From assembly GCF_013362815.1 (NCBI RefSeq), contig NZ_JABFVK010000049.1, forward strand, positions 62,001 to 126,000: a stretch of DNA of 64,000 bases, written 5' to 3'. Positions 1 through 8,285 of the stretch are shown here, one piece after another. The notes under the pieces are model-generated. The model did no database searches and was not told where the DNA came from. It was given only the letters and a program-made list of their open reading frames with translations. Within the stretch, counting starts at the first letter, position 1; the number at the start of each line of letters is the position of its first letter. The DNA is from Hamadaea sp. Its GTDB lineage: Bacteria; Actinomycetota; Actinomycetes; Mycobacteriales; Micromonosporaceae. Position numbers and translations under genes: made by a program.

Positions 1-680
1 AGGAAGTACCGGCGGTACTCGACGAACCGCGGGTCGCTGCGGTCGCGCGTACCAGGGAGGTCGATGAGCCGATCGGCGGCGAGCCGCCCGTCCCGGAGGA
101 CCGCGACCCGGTCGGCGAGCCGGACGGCCTCCTCGACGTCGTGCGTGACGAGGACGACGGCCGGCCGATGCCGCGCGACGAGGTCGCCGACCAGGTCCTG
201 CATCTGGAGCCGAGTCAGGGCGTCGAGCGCGGCGAACGGCTCGTCCAGCAGCAGCAGTTGCGGACGGCGTACGAGGGCGCGGGCCAGCGCGACGCGTTGG
301 GCCTCGCCGCCCGACAGCGTCACCGGCCACCGCCGGGCGGCGTCGGGCAAGCCGACCTCGGCCAGCGCCGACCGGCCGACCTCCCGGGCGCTGCGCGGCT
401 GGCCGATCGTGACGTTGGGCAGCACTCGCCGGGCCGGGACGAGCCGCGGCTCCTGGAACACCGTGGTACGCCGCTCGGGCACGAGCACCTCGCCCGAGTC
501 GGGCCGTTCGAGCCCGGCCAGGATGCGCAGCAGCGTCGTCTTGCCGGTGCCGCTCGGTCCCAGCAGCGCCAGGAACTCCCCGGCTTCGAGGTCGAGGCCG
601 ATGTCGTCCAGCACCGTCTTCGTGCCGAAGCGCTTGGTGAGCCCGCGAAGCTGGACAGCCGGCGGGCGTACGGGGCTCAT
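1..680 (-). CDS. ABC transporter ATP-binding protein, SsuB/TauB-like (partial)
   Basis: Energises import of a sulfonate-, taurine- or nitrate-type substrate together with the permease and binding protein transcribed just before it. The ORF track omits it because it has no stop inside the window; the frame reads from ATG at 680 down to base 1. Reading the complement I see Walker A (GPSGTGKTT), the signature LSGGEAQRVALARAL, Walker B (LLLLDEPFAALD) and the H-loop VTHDVEEAV, all in the expected order. The start overlaps the permease stop by 4 bp (ATGA), so the three genes are one operon. The C-terminus is cut by the window edge. Substrate is inferred from family resemblance only. Confidence 0.9.
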   Translation of the reverse strand, partial: MSPVRPPAVQLRGLTKRFGTKTVLDDIGLDLEAGEFLALLGPSGTGKTTLLRILAGLERPDSGEVLVPERRTTVFQEPRLVPARRVLPNVTIGQPRSAREVGRSALAEVGLPDAARRWPVTLSGGEAQRVALARALVRRPQLLLLDEPFAALDALTRLQMQDLVGDLVARHRPAVVLVTHDVEEAVRLADRVAVLRDGRLAADRLIDLPGTRDRSDPRFVEYRRYF

Positions 681-1522
681 CGGGCCTCCTGATGCCGCCG
701 CCAAGGCATGGCCAGCCGCTCCAGTCCGCGTACGCCGAGATCGATCGCGATGCCGAGCACGGCGTACAGGAGGATGCAGAGCACCATGTAGTCGTTGCGG
801 TAGTACTGCTGGGCCAGCGTCACGAGGTAGCCGATCCCGGCGGTCGCACCGACTTGCTCGGCCGCGATCAACCCGACGAGGCTGACGGACAGGCTGATCC
901 GCAACGCCATCAGGATGTTCGGCAACGCGGTCGGCAGGATGACCCCGGCGACCAGGCGTACGCCGGACAACCCGAAGGTGCGCGCCGCCTCGACGAGCTT
1001 CCGGTCGACCCCGCGCACCCCGAGATACGTGTACGCATACATCGGGCTGGCGGTGGCGACCGCGATGAGGACGACCTTGAACAGCTCGTCGACGCCGAAC
1101 CAGGAGATGAACAGCGGCACCAGCGCCAGGAACGGCACGGCTCGCTTCATCTGCATCACGGGGTCGGCGAGGCGCTCCCCGATCGCCGACAGCCCCGTCC
1201 ACAGCCCGAGCAGCAGCCCGGCCAGTGTTCCGATGAGGACACCGGGAGCGGCCCGGGCGAAGGACGCGAGCAGGTAATCGGCGAGCTGCCCGGTCGCCGC
1301 CAGCTCGCGCAGCGCGCGCACGACCGCGCCCGGCCCGGCCAGCACCTCCTCGGAGATCAGACCGCGGCTTGTCGCGTACCACCAAAGGAAGAGGAGAAGC
1401 ACCGGGACGACGAGCCGGGCTACCAGCGAGACCACCCGCCGAGGCCGCCGCGTGCCCAGAAAGCGCGGCGTGACCAGCGGCGCGGCGGGCGCGGTGAGCG
1501 GCGGATCGATGACGGCGGTCAT
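677..1522 (-). CDS. ABC transporter permease, SsuC/TauC-like
   Basis: Inner-membrane channel of a sulfonate/taurine/nitrate-type ABC importer, 281 aa, about six membrane segments of the BPD_transp_1 fold. The EAA loop that contacts the ATPase is visible in the C-terminal half (EAARTFGLSG followed by ILPTALPNI). An N-terminal Pro/Arg-rich cytosolic tail of about 30 residues precedes the first membrane helix. The start overlaps the stop of the upstream binding-protein gene by 4 bp and its stop overlaps the ATPase start by 4 bp, so translation is probably coupled. Length and layout are normal for the family. Confidence 0.9.
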   Translation of the reverse strand: MTAVIDPPLTAPAAPLVTPRFLGTRRPRRVVSLVARLVVPVLLLFLWWYATSRGLISEEVLAGPGAVVRALRELAATGQLADYLLASFARAAPGVLIGTLAGLLLGLWTGLSAIGERLADPVMQMKRAVPFLALVPLFISWFGVDELFKVVLIAVATASPMYAYTYLGVRGVDRKLVEAARTFGLSGVRLVAGVILPTALPNILMALRISLSVSLVGLIAAEQVGATAGIGYLVTLAQQYYRNDYMVLCILLYAVLGIAIDLGVRGLERLAMPWRRHQEAR

Positions 1523-2526
1523 GACAGCAGGAGGAAGACGTCGGCCGGCGCGACGGTGTCCTTGACCACGCCGTAGCGGGCGAACAGCTCCGAGACCGAG
1601 GTGACCGCCGCGCCGTCAGCCGTCGTGACCAGGCGCGGGACCTGCGCATAGCGAGCCTTCTCGATCTCCAGCTTGAGCCGGTCGCCGGTGATCGCGGTCG
1701 GACCCTGCTGGAGGAAGACGTTCTGGAACTTCTCCGGCTCGTGCTTGGCCTGCTGGGTCAGCTCGCGGAGGACGTCGAGGTAGACCTTGACCGCCTCCGG
1801 ATGCTGCTGCAGCAACTCCAGCCGCGCGGCCACAATGGACAGATCCTGGTCCGGCAGGTCGCGACCGTGCACCAGGACCCGCGCGCCCTTCGCGACGACC
1901 TGCGGGTACGCGTTGACGATGGCCCACCAGGCGTCGACCTTGCCGGTGGCGAACGCGGAGGCCGCCTGATCGAGTCCAAGGTAGACACGTTCCACCTTGT
2001 CGACCGGGATGTTCGCCTGCTGCAACGCAAGCAACAGGAGGTATTCACCCCGGCCGCCCTTGTTGACGGCGACCCGCCTGCCGACCAGATCGGCGACCGA
2101 CTTGATCGGGCTGTCGGCCGGGACGACCAGCCCGTCCGTCTGCGGAGCGGCGGTGTCGGTGACCGGATCGGTGACGGCGAAGACGCGGATGTCGGAGCTG
2201 TTGGCCAGATATCCGAGGACCGGCGAGATCGCACCGGCCAGCACGTTCACCGATCCGGCGTGGACGGCGTCGGCCGTGGCGGTGAACGAGGCGTACGAGC
2301 CGCCCCATTCGACCTTCGCATTCACCGCCGCCAGCCGCTTCTCCAGAATCCCCTCGCGTTTGGCGTACGCGAGCGGGCCGGCGTTGCCGGGATCCTGCAA
2401 TTTCAGGACCGCCCCGCCCGAACCGGCGGCGGCGTCCGCTCCCGCGTCGCAGGCGCTGAGCCCGACGGCCGCGGCGGACAAGAGAGCGGTCGTGGCCGCG
2501 ACGAGCAGCCTTCGGGGTACGCGCAT
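1519..2526 (-). CDS. ABC transporter substrate-binding lipoprotein, SsuA/NMT1-like
   Basis: Extracytoplasmic solute receptor of the operon, 335 aa. The N-terminus has an Arg-containing n-region, a hydrophobic stretch and a lipobox (GLSAC), predicting a lipoprotein anchored at Cys 26. The body matches NMT1/SsuA-like periplasmic proteins: a helical domain with TDGLVVPADSPIKSVADL and RRVAVNKGGRGEYLL. Aliphatic sulfonates are the likeliest ligands by family, but thiamine-precursor or nitrate binders share the fold, so the substrate is not settled. It is the first gene of the operon. An upstream palindrome cluster (2561-2592) is the candidate control region. Confidence 0.87.
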   Translation of the reverse strand: MRVPRRLLVAATTALLSAAAVGLSACDAGADAAAGSGGAVLKLQDPGNAGPLAYAKREGILEKRLAAVNAKVEWGGSYASFTATADAVHAGSVNVLAGAISPVLGYLANSSDIRVFAVTDPVTDTAAPQTDGLVVPADSPIKSVADLVGRRVAVNKGGRGEYLLLLALQQANIPVDKVERVYLGLDQAASAFATGKVDAWWAIVNAYPQVVAKGARVLVHGRDLPDQDLSIVAARLELLQQHPEAVKVYLDVLRELTQQAKHEPEKFQNVFLQQGPTAITGDRLKLEIEKARYAQVPRLVTTADGAAVTSVSELFARYGVVKDTVAPADVFLLLS

Positions 2527-2560
2527 GACGAGGAACTCCTTGACGACAGGTGATCAGGTA

Positions 2561-2592
2561 ATTCCTATCGTTCCCATGGGAATTATGGGAAT
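2561..2592. promoter_or_regulatory. Nested palindromes upstream of the SsuA-like gene
   Basis: A perfect 12-bp palindrome, TTCCCATGGGAA (2571-2582), is flanked by ATTCCTAT on the left and ATGGGAAT on the right, giving three related half-sites within 32 bp. It starts about 35 bp upstream of the binding-protein ATG. The arrangement suggests an operator for a dimeric regulator, plausibly linked to sulfur supply given the operon. No cognate regulator lies next to it. Confidence 0.45.
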
Positions 2593-2637
2593 CAAGCGCG
2601 GTCCCAGGGGGCGGGATAACCAGTTTGTGAACGCGGC

Positions 2638-2675
2638 ATCAAGATCCGGCGCCCACGCGTTAAGAAACCGTCAAG
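2638..2675 (+). promoter_or_regulatory. Candidate KdpE-type direct repeats upstream of the KimA-like gene
   Basis: GTTAAG (2659-2664) and GTCAAG (2670-2675) are direct repeats 11 bp apart start to start, with a third related hexamer ATCAAG at 2638, 21 bp upstream of the first. Helical-turn-spaced direct repeats are typical binding sites of OmpR/PhoB-family regulators, and a KdpE-like regulator is encoded two genes downstream. The site ends 39 bp before the GTG start. Confidence 0.45.
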
Positions 2676-2714
2676 ATCCGCGTCGCGAAACCAAGGCGGG
2701 CCTTCACTAGGGCC

Positions 2715-4694
2715 GTGTTCGAGGTATTCAAGCGCCTGGTCGTAGGCCGCCCCCTCCGCAGCGACCGGCTCGGCGAGCAGCTGCTCTCCAAGCGGATCGC
2801 ACTGCCGGTCTTCGCCAGCGACCCCCTCTCCTCCGTCGCGTACGCCACTCAGGAGATCCTGCTCGTCCTGACGCTCGGCGGGTTGGCGTACCTGTATCTG
2901 GCGCCGTGGGTGGGGCTGGGGGTCATCGTCCTGCTGGCCGTCGTCGTGCTGTCGTACCGGCAGGTGGTGAAGGCGTACCCGAGCGGCGGCGGCTCGTATG
3001 AGGTGGCGAGCACCAACCTCGGGCCGTCGGCCGGGCTCGTCGTGGCGGCCGCGCTGCTCGTCGACTACGTGATGACCGTGGCCGTGTCGGTGGCGGCCGG
3101 CGTGGACAACATCATCTCGGCGTTCCCGGCGATGAATCCCTGGCGGGTGCCGGTCAATCTGGTCTTCGTCGCCATCCTCATGGCGATGAACCTGCGCGGC
3201 GTGAAGGAATCCGGGCGGATCTTCGCCGTGCCGACCTACATGTTCGTCGTCGGCGTGCTCATCATGATCGTGACCGGCTTCGTCCGGGTCGCCTTCGGGG
3301 ATGCGCCGGTGGCCGAGAGCGCCGGGTGGAACGTCGTCGCCGAACCCGGGCACGTCGGGCTGTCCGGGTTGGCGCTGCTGTTCCTCGCGCTGCGAGCGTT
3401 CTCCTCGGGCTGCACGGCGCTGACCGGAGCCGAGGCGATCTCGAACGGCGTACCGGCGTTCAAGCCACCCAAGGGCGAAAACGCCGCCCGGACGATGGCC
3501 GCCATGGGTCTGCTGTCGATCGTCATGTTCGGCGGCATCACGGCGCTGGCCCTGGTGTCGAAGGTGCACTACGTCGAGAACACCTGCGATCTGGTCGGCT
3601 ACCCGGGCGACTGCGCGAACGAGGCGCAGCGCACCGTCATCGCCCAGCTCGCGTCGGCGGTGTTCGGCGGATCCAGTTCGATCGGCTTCTTCTACATCCA
3701 GGCGGCGACCGCGCTGATCCTGATTCTGGCGGCGAACACTGCGTTCAACGGTTTCCCGCTGCTCGGCTCGATCCTCGCCGAGCACCGCTATCTGCCTCGC
3801 CAGCTGCATACGCGGGGCGACCGGCTGGCGTACTCGAACGGGATCATCCTGCTGGCCGTCATCGCCGGTGCGCTGATCTACGCGTACAAGGGCTCGGTCA
3901 CCAGCCTCATCCAGCTCTACATCCTCGGGGTGTTCACCTCGTTCACCCTCTCCCAGACCGGCATGGTGCGGCATTGGAACCGGCTGCTGCGTACCGAGCG
4001 TGATCCGGGGCAGCGGCGGCGGATGCACCGCTCGAAGGCGATCAACGCGGTGGGGGCATGCTTCACCGGGTTGGTGCTCGTCATCGTCACGATCACGAAG
4101 TTCACGCATGGGGCGTACCTCGTGGTCATCGCGATCCCGGTGCTGTTCACGATGATGCGGGCGATCCGGCGGCACTATGACCGGGTCGCGACGGAGCTGA
4201 CGCCGGAGCCGGGCGGCATGCTGCTGCCGCCGCGCATCCACGCGGTCGTGCTGGTCTCGCGGCTGCACCGGCCGACGATCCGGGCGCTCGGCTTCGCCCG
4301 CGCCACCCGGCCGGACACGCTCACCGCGCTGACCGTCGCGATCACGCCCGATGAGGTACGCAACCTCCAGCAGGAGTGGGACGCCCACGACATCCCCGTG
4401 GCGCTGACGATCGTCGACTCCCCCTATCGCGACATCACCGGCTCGGTCCTGAACTTCATCGCGCGCCTGCACGCCGAGCATCCGCAGGATCTGATCTCCA
4501 TCTACATCCCCGAATACGTCGTCGGTCATTGGTGGGAGCATCTGCTGCACAACCAGTCTGCGCTGCGGCTCAAGGCGCGGTTGCTCTACAAGCGCGGGGT
4601 GATGGTCACGAGCGTGCCCTGGCAGCTCGCCTCGACCGGCACGCCCACGCCGGTCCCGGCCGAACTCCCCGCTCCGGCTGGGCATACCGGCTAA
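2715..4694 (+). CDS. kimA: KimA-type APC-family potassium transporter
   Basis: 659-aa membrane protein of the amino acid-polyamine-organocation superfamily, closest in my reading to the KimA/YdaO potassium importers. The N-terminus carries the family-like run SKRIALPVFASDPLSSVAYAT, followed by about 12 hydrophobic segments and a 150-residue soluble C-terminal domain (from about residue 490), as in KimA. The start is GTG at 2715; the Shine-Dalgarno is weak. It is followed after 7 bp by a KdpD-like kinase and a KdpE-like regulator, which fits potassium transport better than amino-acid transport. I did not recognise a c-di-AMP (ydaO) riboswitch in the 120-bp leader. Confidence 0.8.
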   Translation: MFEVFKRLVVGRPLRSDRLGEQLLSKRIALPVFASDPLSSVAYATQEILLVLTLGGLAYLYLAPWVGLGVIVLLAVVVLSYRQVVKAYPSGGGSYEVASTNLGPSAGLVVAAALLVDYVMTVAVSVAAGVDNIISAFPAMNPWRVPVNLVFVAILMAMNLRGVKESGRIFAVPTYMFVVGVLIMIVTGFVRVAFGDAPVAESAGWNVVAEPGHVGLSGLALLFLALRAFSSGCTALTGAEAISNGVPAFKPPKGENAARTMAAMGLLSIVMFGGITALALVSKVHYVENTCDLVGYPGDCANEAQRTVIAQLASAVFGGSSSIGFFYIQAATALILILAANTAFNGFPLLGSILAEHRYLPRQLHTRGDRLAYSNGIILLAVIAGALIYAYKGSVTSLIQLYILGVFTSFTLSQTGMVRHWNRLLRTERDPGQRRRMHRSKAINAVGACFTGLVLVIVTITKFTHGAYLVVIAIPVLFTMMRAIRRHYDRVATELTPEPGGMLLPPRIHAVVLVSRLHRPTIRALGFARATRPDTLTALTVAITPDEVRNLQQEWDAHDIPVALTIVDSPYRDITGSVLNFIARLHAEHPQDLISIYIPEYVVGHWWEHLLHNQSALRLKARLLYKRGVMVTSVPWQLASTGTPTPVPAELPAPAGHTG

Positions 4695-4701
4695 TTTGGC
4701 G

Positions 4702-6129
4702 ATGATGAGCGACGCGCCCGTTCCGGCGGCCCAGGCTCGCCGGGTGCGTACCGGCGCGCTGGTGGGGCTCGTCTGCCTGGCCGCGCTGACCGGCATCCTC
4801 TTGCCGCTGCGCGATCACGTCTCGCTGGCCAGCGTCATCCTGCTCTACCTGGTGGCGGTCGTGATCACGGCGATCGCGGGCGGCCTGGCCGTGTCGCTCG
4901 CCGCCGCGGTGGCGGCCAACCTGCTGATCAACTTCTTCTTCGTGCCGCCCTACCACACCTTCCGGGTCGCCAGCGGCGACAACGTGATCACCCTCGTCGT
5001 GTCGATCTCGGTCGCCATAACCGTCAGCGTCGCGATGGACCTGGCCGCGCGTCAACGCGCGGCCGCTGCGCGTACCGGGGTCGAGGCCGCCCTGCTCGCG
5101 CGGATCAGTGCCGAGCCGGCCGCGGCCGGGTCCACGGAGTCTCTTCTCACACGGGTACGCCAGACGCTGCGGATGGATGCCGCTGCTCTCGTGGAGACCG
5201 ACGAGTCCGGAAAGGACCACGTCGTAGCGCAGTCGGGACGGAGCCTGACCGGTCAGCCGGTGCTCACCGTGCCGGCTGCCGCCGGGCTGAAGCTCGTGGT
5301 CGAGGGACCCGAGATCTTCGCGCCCGATCCCCGGTTCCTCGTCCGCATCGCCGCCGCGTCGGCCCGGGTGCTGCAGGCCGAACGGCTGGCCGCCGAAGCA
5401 GCCCAGGCCCGCGAGCTCGCCGAGATCGACCGTTTGCGATCAGCCCTGCTGGCGGCGGTCGGCCACGATCTGCGTACGCCGCTGGCCGGGATCAAGGCCG
5501 GCGTGTCCAGCCTGCGCGACCCCGACCTCCAGCTCGGCCCAGGTGAGCAGGCCGAACTGCTGGCGACGATCGAGGAGTCCGCCGACCGGATGGCCGACCT
5601 CGTCGAGAACCTCCTCGCGATGAGCCGCCTGCAAGCGGGCGCGCTCAGCGTCGACGCCCGCCCGATCGCCCTCGACGAAGTTGTCGCCGCGGCGATGTTG
5701 CACCAGCCGGAGCCCGGAGCTTCAGTGACCGTCGACGTCTCCGACGACCTGCCGTTGGCGTACGCCGATCCCGGGCTGCTCGAACGAGTCGTCGCGAACC
5801 TCATCGCCAACGCGGTGCACCACTGTCCACCCGGTACGCCGATCCTCGTCACCGCCGCGGCGACTGAAGACACCGTCGAACTTCGCGTCGTCGACCACGG
5901 GCCGGGCATCCTCCCCGCCGACCGGGATCGCGTCTTCGCCCCGTTCCAACGGCTGGGCGACCGCACGACGACCGGCGGGCTCGGCCTCGGGCTGGCGATC
6001 GCGCGCGGTTTCACCGAAGCCATGGACGGCACGCTGACCGCGTCGGACACCCCGGGTGGCGGTCTCACCGTGACCGTCGGCCTGCCTCGGGCCCAGCCGC
6101 CCGCCGTCGGTGGTGGAATCGACCGGTGA
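4702..6129 (+). CDS. KdpD-like sensor histidine kinase lacking the N-terminal KdpD/Usp domains
   Basis: Sensor kinase of a potassium/turgor-type two-component system. It begins with four closely spaced membrane helices (about residues 18-115, the DUF4118 region of KdpD), then a GAF-like linker, a HisKA domain with phospho-acceptor His in GHDLRTPLAGIKAGVSSL (about residue 254), and a HATPase domain with N, G1 (DHGPGI) and G2 (GGLGLGLA) boxes. Full-length KdpD is about 850-900 residues; this one is about 475 and lacks the cytosolic KdpD and universal-stress domains. The ORF track starts at a TTG (4696); I prefer ATG 4702 or 4705. Its stop overlaps the next gene's GTG start. Confidence 0.85.
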   Translation: MMSDAPVPAAQARRVRTGALVGLVCLAALTGILLPLRDHVSLASVILLYLVAVVITAIAGGLAVSLAAAVAANLLINFFFVPPYHTFRVASGDNVITLVVSISVAITVSVAMDLAARQRAAAARTGVEAALLARISAEPAAAGSTESLLTRVRQTLRMDAAALVETDESGKDHVVAQSGRSLTGQPVLTVPAAAGLKLVVEGPEIFAPDPRFLVRIAAASARVLQAERLAAEAAQARELAEIDRLRSALLAAVGHDLRTPLAGIKAGVSSLRDPDLQLGPGEQAELLATIEESADRMADLVENLLAMSRLQAGALSVDARPIALDEVVAAAMLHQPEPGASVTVDVSDDLPLAYADPGLLERVVANLIANAVHHCPPGTPILVTAAATEDTVELRVVDHGPGILPADRDRVFAPFQRLGDRTTTGGLGLGLAIARGFTEAMDGTLTASDTPGGGLTVTVGLPRAQPPAVGGGIDR

Positions 6130-6806
6130 CCCGAGTCCTGGTCGTCGACGACGATCGACAACTGCTCCGAGCCTTGCGCATCGCGCTGGCCGCCCGGGGG
6201 TACGAGGTCGTCCTCGCCCCCGACGGCACGACCGGGCTGGCCGCCGCCCAGCACACGCCGCCGGATCTCATGATCGTCGACCTCGGCCTGCCCGACCTCG
6301 ACGGAGTCGCCGTAGTGCAGGCGATTCGCGGCTGGTCCAGCGTCCCCATCCTGGTGCTGTCGGCCCGGCTCACCGAACAGTCGAAGATCGACGCGCTCGA
6401 CGCCGGGGCCGACGACTACGTCACCAAGCCGTTCGGCATGGGTGAACTACTCGCGCGCATCCGCGCGGCGATGCGGCGCACGACCCCGGCGGACACCCCC
6501 GCGGTCGTGACGACGGCCGCGTTCTCGGTGGACCTCGCCGCGAAGCGGGCCGTCGACGCCGCGGGTTCCGAAGTCCGGCTGACCCCGACCGAATGGCACC
6601 TGCTGGAGATGCTGCTACGCAATCCGGACCGCCTCATCACCCATCAGCAGCTGCTGCAGGAGGTGTGGGGGCCGCGGTACTCCACCGAGACCAACTACCT
6701 GCGGGTGCACATGGCCAATCTGCGGCGCAAACTCGAACCGGACCCGAGCCGGCCGCGCTATCTGCGTACCGACCCGGGACTGGGCTACCGCTTCGTCCCC
6801 GACTGA
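6126..6806 (+). CDS. kdpE: KdpE-like response regulator
   Basis: 226-aa OmpR/PhoB-family response regulator. The receiver domain has the acidic pair (VVDDD), phospho-acceptor Asp 52 (LMIVDLGLPDLDG) and the KP motif (YVTKPFG); the C-terminal winged helix carries LTPTEWHLLEMLLRNPDR and ends YLRTDPGLGYRFVPD, as in KdpE. Starts at GTG 6126, overlapping the kinase stop by 4 bp, so kinase and regulator are co-translated. Likely target is the transporter at 2715. Its 3' end overlaps the convergent MFS gene by 22 bp. Confidence 0.9.
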   Translation: MTRVLVVDDDRQLLRALRIALAARGYEVVLAPDGTTGLAAAQHTPPDLMIVDLGLPDLDGVAVVQAIRGWSSVPILVLSARLTEQSKIDALDAGADDYVTKPFGMGELLARIRAAMRRTTPADTPAVVTTAAFSVDLAAKRAVDAAGSEVRLTPTEWHLLEMLLRNPDRLITHQQLLQEVWGPRYSTETNYLRVHMANLRRKLEPDPSRPRYLRTDPGLGYRFVPD

Positions 6807-8197
6807 CGCGTACGCCAGAATCCTCCGCCCACGAGCGCTGCGGCCGCGATCGTGAGCGTGACCCCCGCGATCGTCAGGGCTTGCCGGAACTCCGCCGTCT
6901 GGTGAGCGTTCCAGCCCGCGGCCGTGATGTTGCCAGTGAACATCGCCGCGACGATGGTGCCGGCGACCGCGATGCCGATGCCGGAGGGGACCTGGGTGGC
7001 GGTGTCGGTGAGGGCCGCGCCGATGGTCGTGCGGTTGTCCGGCAGGCCGCGGAGGACGTTGACCCCGGCGACCACGCCGACCACCCGCAGCCCGGCGGCG
7101 ACCAGCACCAACGCGACCGCGACCCAGACGTAGCCGAGGTTGCCGAACAGGCCGTAGACGGCGAGCCCGAGCACGACGGCGGCGGCACTGATCCACGCGG
7201 CTCGATCGAGGCCGGCCCGCCGGACGAACGGGCCGATGAGCGCACCGCCCGCGATCAGGACGACCACCTGCGGCAACAGGCCGAGGGCCGCGAGCCCGGG
7301 CGCCCAGCCCCAGTCGAGTTGCAGCTGGAGGGTCACCAGGTAGCCGAGTCCGGCGATCGCGAGCCCGGCGGCGGCCTTGAACAGCAGCCCACCGGAGACC
7401 AGCGGGCGCGCGAGGAGTGCGAGGTCGAGCAGCGGATGGCGAGCCGTTCGCTCGCGGACGACGAAACCGATCGTCGCCAGCAGGGCGGCTGCCGTCACGA
7501 GCCACGGCGACCACGAGCCGAGGCCCTCCTCCACGAACAGCGTGGGCGCGATGAGGGCGAACCCGACGGAGGCCGTACCCAGCAGCGCACCGGCGACGTC
7601 GATCGGATCGCGATGAAGATCGGCGGCGACGTCGGCGGCGATGCCGAACCGCACCCCGAGGATCGCCAGTACGGCGATGGGCACGTTCACCAGCAGCAAC
7701 ACCTGCCAAGGCGCGACGGCGAGCACGAAACCGCCCACGGTCGGGCCGATCGCGAGCCCGACCAGTCCGACGGTCGAGATGAGCGTGGTCGCGTTCACCC
7801 GCAGGCGGTCGTCGTCGAACAGCCGGAAGGCCAGCGCCATCGAGCCGGGAGTAGTCATGGCGGCTGCGACGCCCATCGCGGCGCGTACGGCGATCAGCTG
7901 TTCCGCGGTGCTGACGAAGGCGGTGGCGAGGCTGGCGACGCCGAGGAGGGTCAGCCCGGCGAGCATGATCCGGCGACGGCCGAACCGGTCGGCGAGCGCG
8001 CCGAAGGCGAGCATCAAGCCGCCGAAGACGACTGCGTACGACCCCGTCACCCATTGCAGAGCGGCGGTCGAGGCGTGCAGGTCGCGGCCGATCGTGGGCA
8101 GCGCGACGTTGAGGATGGAGGTGTCCAGCATCTCGAAGAGGAACACCGCCGACAGCCCGGCGAGGGCCATCCAGGCTTCGCGCAGTGATCGATTCAT
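6785..8197 (-). CDS. MFS multidrug exporter, DHA2 (EmrB/QacA) type
   Basis: 470-aa drug:proton antiporter-like membrane protein with about 14 predicted helices. The motif-A loop is visible (GALADRFGRRRIMLAG), and so is the motif-C-like MGVAAAMTTPGSMALA. Preceded by a GGGAG ribosome site. Divergent from a TetR repressor gene over three identical operator half-sites, which implies substrate-inducible expression. Slightly shorter than many DHA2 members (about 500 aa). Substrate cannot be told from sequence. It is far from the biosynthetic cluster and probably unrelated to it. Confidence 0.88.
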   Translation of the reverse strand: MNRSLREAWMALAGLSAVFLFEMLDTSILNVALPTIGRDLHASTAALQWVTGSYAVVFGGLMLAFGALADRFGRRRIMLAGLTLLGVASLATAFVSTAEQLIAVRAAMGVAAAMTTPGSMALAFRLFDDDRLRVNATTLISTVGLVGLAIGPTVGGFVLAVAPWQVLLLVNVPIAVLAILGVRFGIAADVAADLHRDPIDVAGALLGTASVGFALIAPTLFVEEGLGSWSPWLVTAAALLATIGFVVRERTARHPLLDLALLARPLVSGGLLFKAAAGLAIAGLGYLVTLQLQLDWGWAPGLAALGLLPQVVVLIAGGALIGPFVRRAGLDRAAWISAAAVVLGLAVYGLFGNLGYVWVAVALVLVAAGLRVVGVVAGVNVLRGLPDNRTTIGAALTDTATQVPSGIGIAVAGTIVAAMFTGNITAAGWNAHQTAEFRQALTIAGVTLTIAAAALVGGGFWRTRQSGTKR

Positions 8198-8209
8198 GCT
8201 CCCAGTCTA

Positions 8210-8263
8210 GAACGGTGTTCTGATTTATACGAACGGTGTTCGACATGATGTGGAACACCGTTC
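8210..8263. promoter_or_regulatory. Triple TetR-type operator between MFS and TetR genes
   Basis: The 11-mer GAACGGTGTTC occurs at 8210-8220 and 8231-8241, and its exact complement GAACACCGTTC at 8253-8263. Start-to-start spacings are 21 and 22 bp, two helical turns each. The second and third copies form a perfect 12-bp inverted repeat (CGAACGGTGTTC / GAACACCGTTCG). The array sits in the 88-bp divergent intergenic region, so repressor bound here would shut both promoters. Confidence 0.8.
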
Positions 8264-8285
8264 GCCCACCCGCTAAACTGCGCAT

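Noticed and set aside
2593-2714. ydaO-type c-di-AMP riboswitch before the KimA-like gene
   Set aside because: Known association for kimA genes, but I could not recognise the conserved riboswitch blocks in this 120-bp leader.
2592-4796. 734-aa minus-strand ORF antisense to the KimA-like gene
   Set aside because: Arg/Asp/His-rich low-complexity translation typical of an antisense shadow in high-GC DNA; the plus strand encodes a clear membrane transporter.
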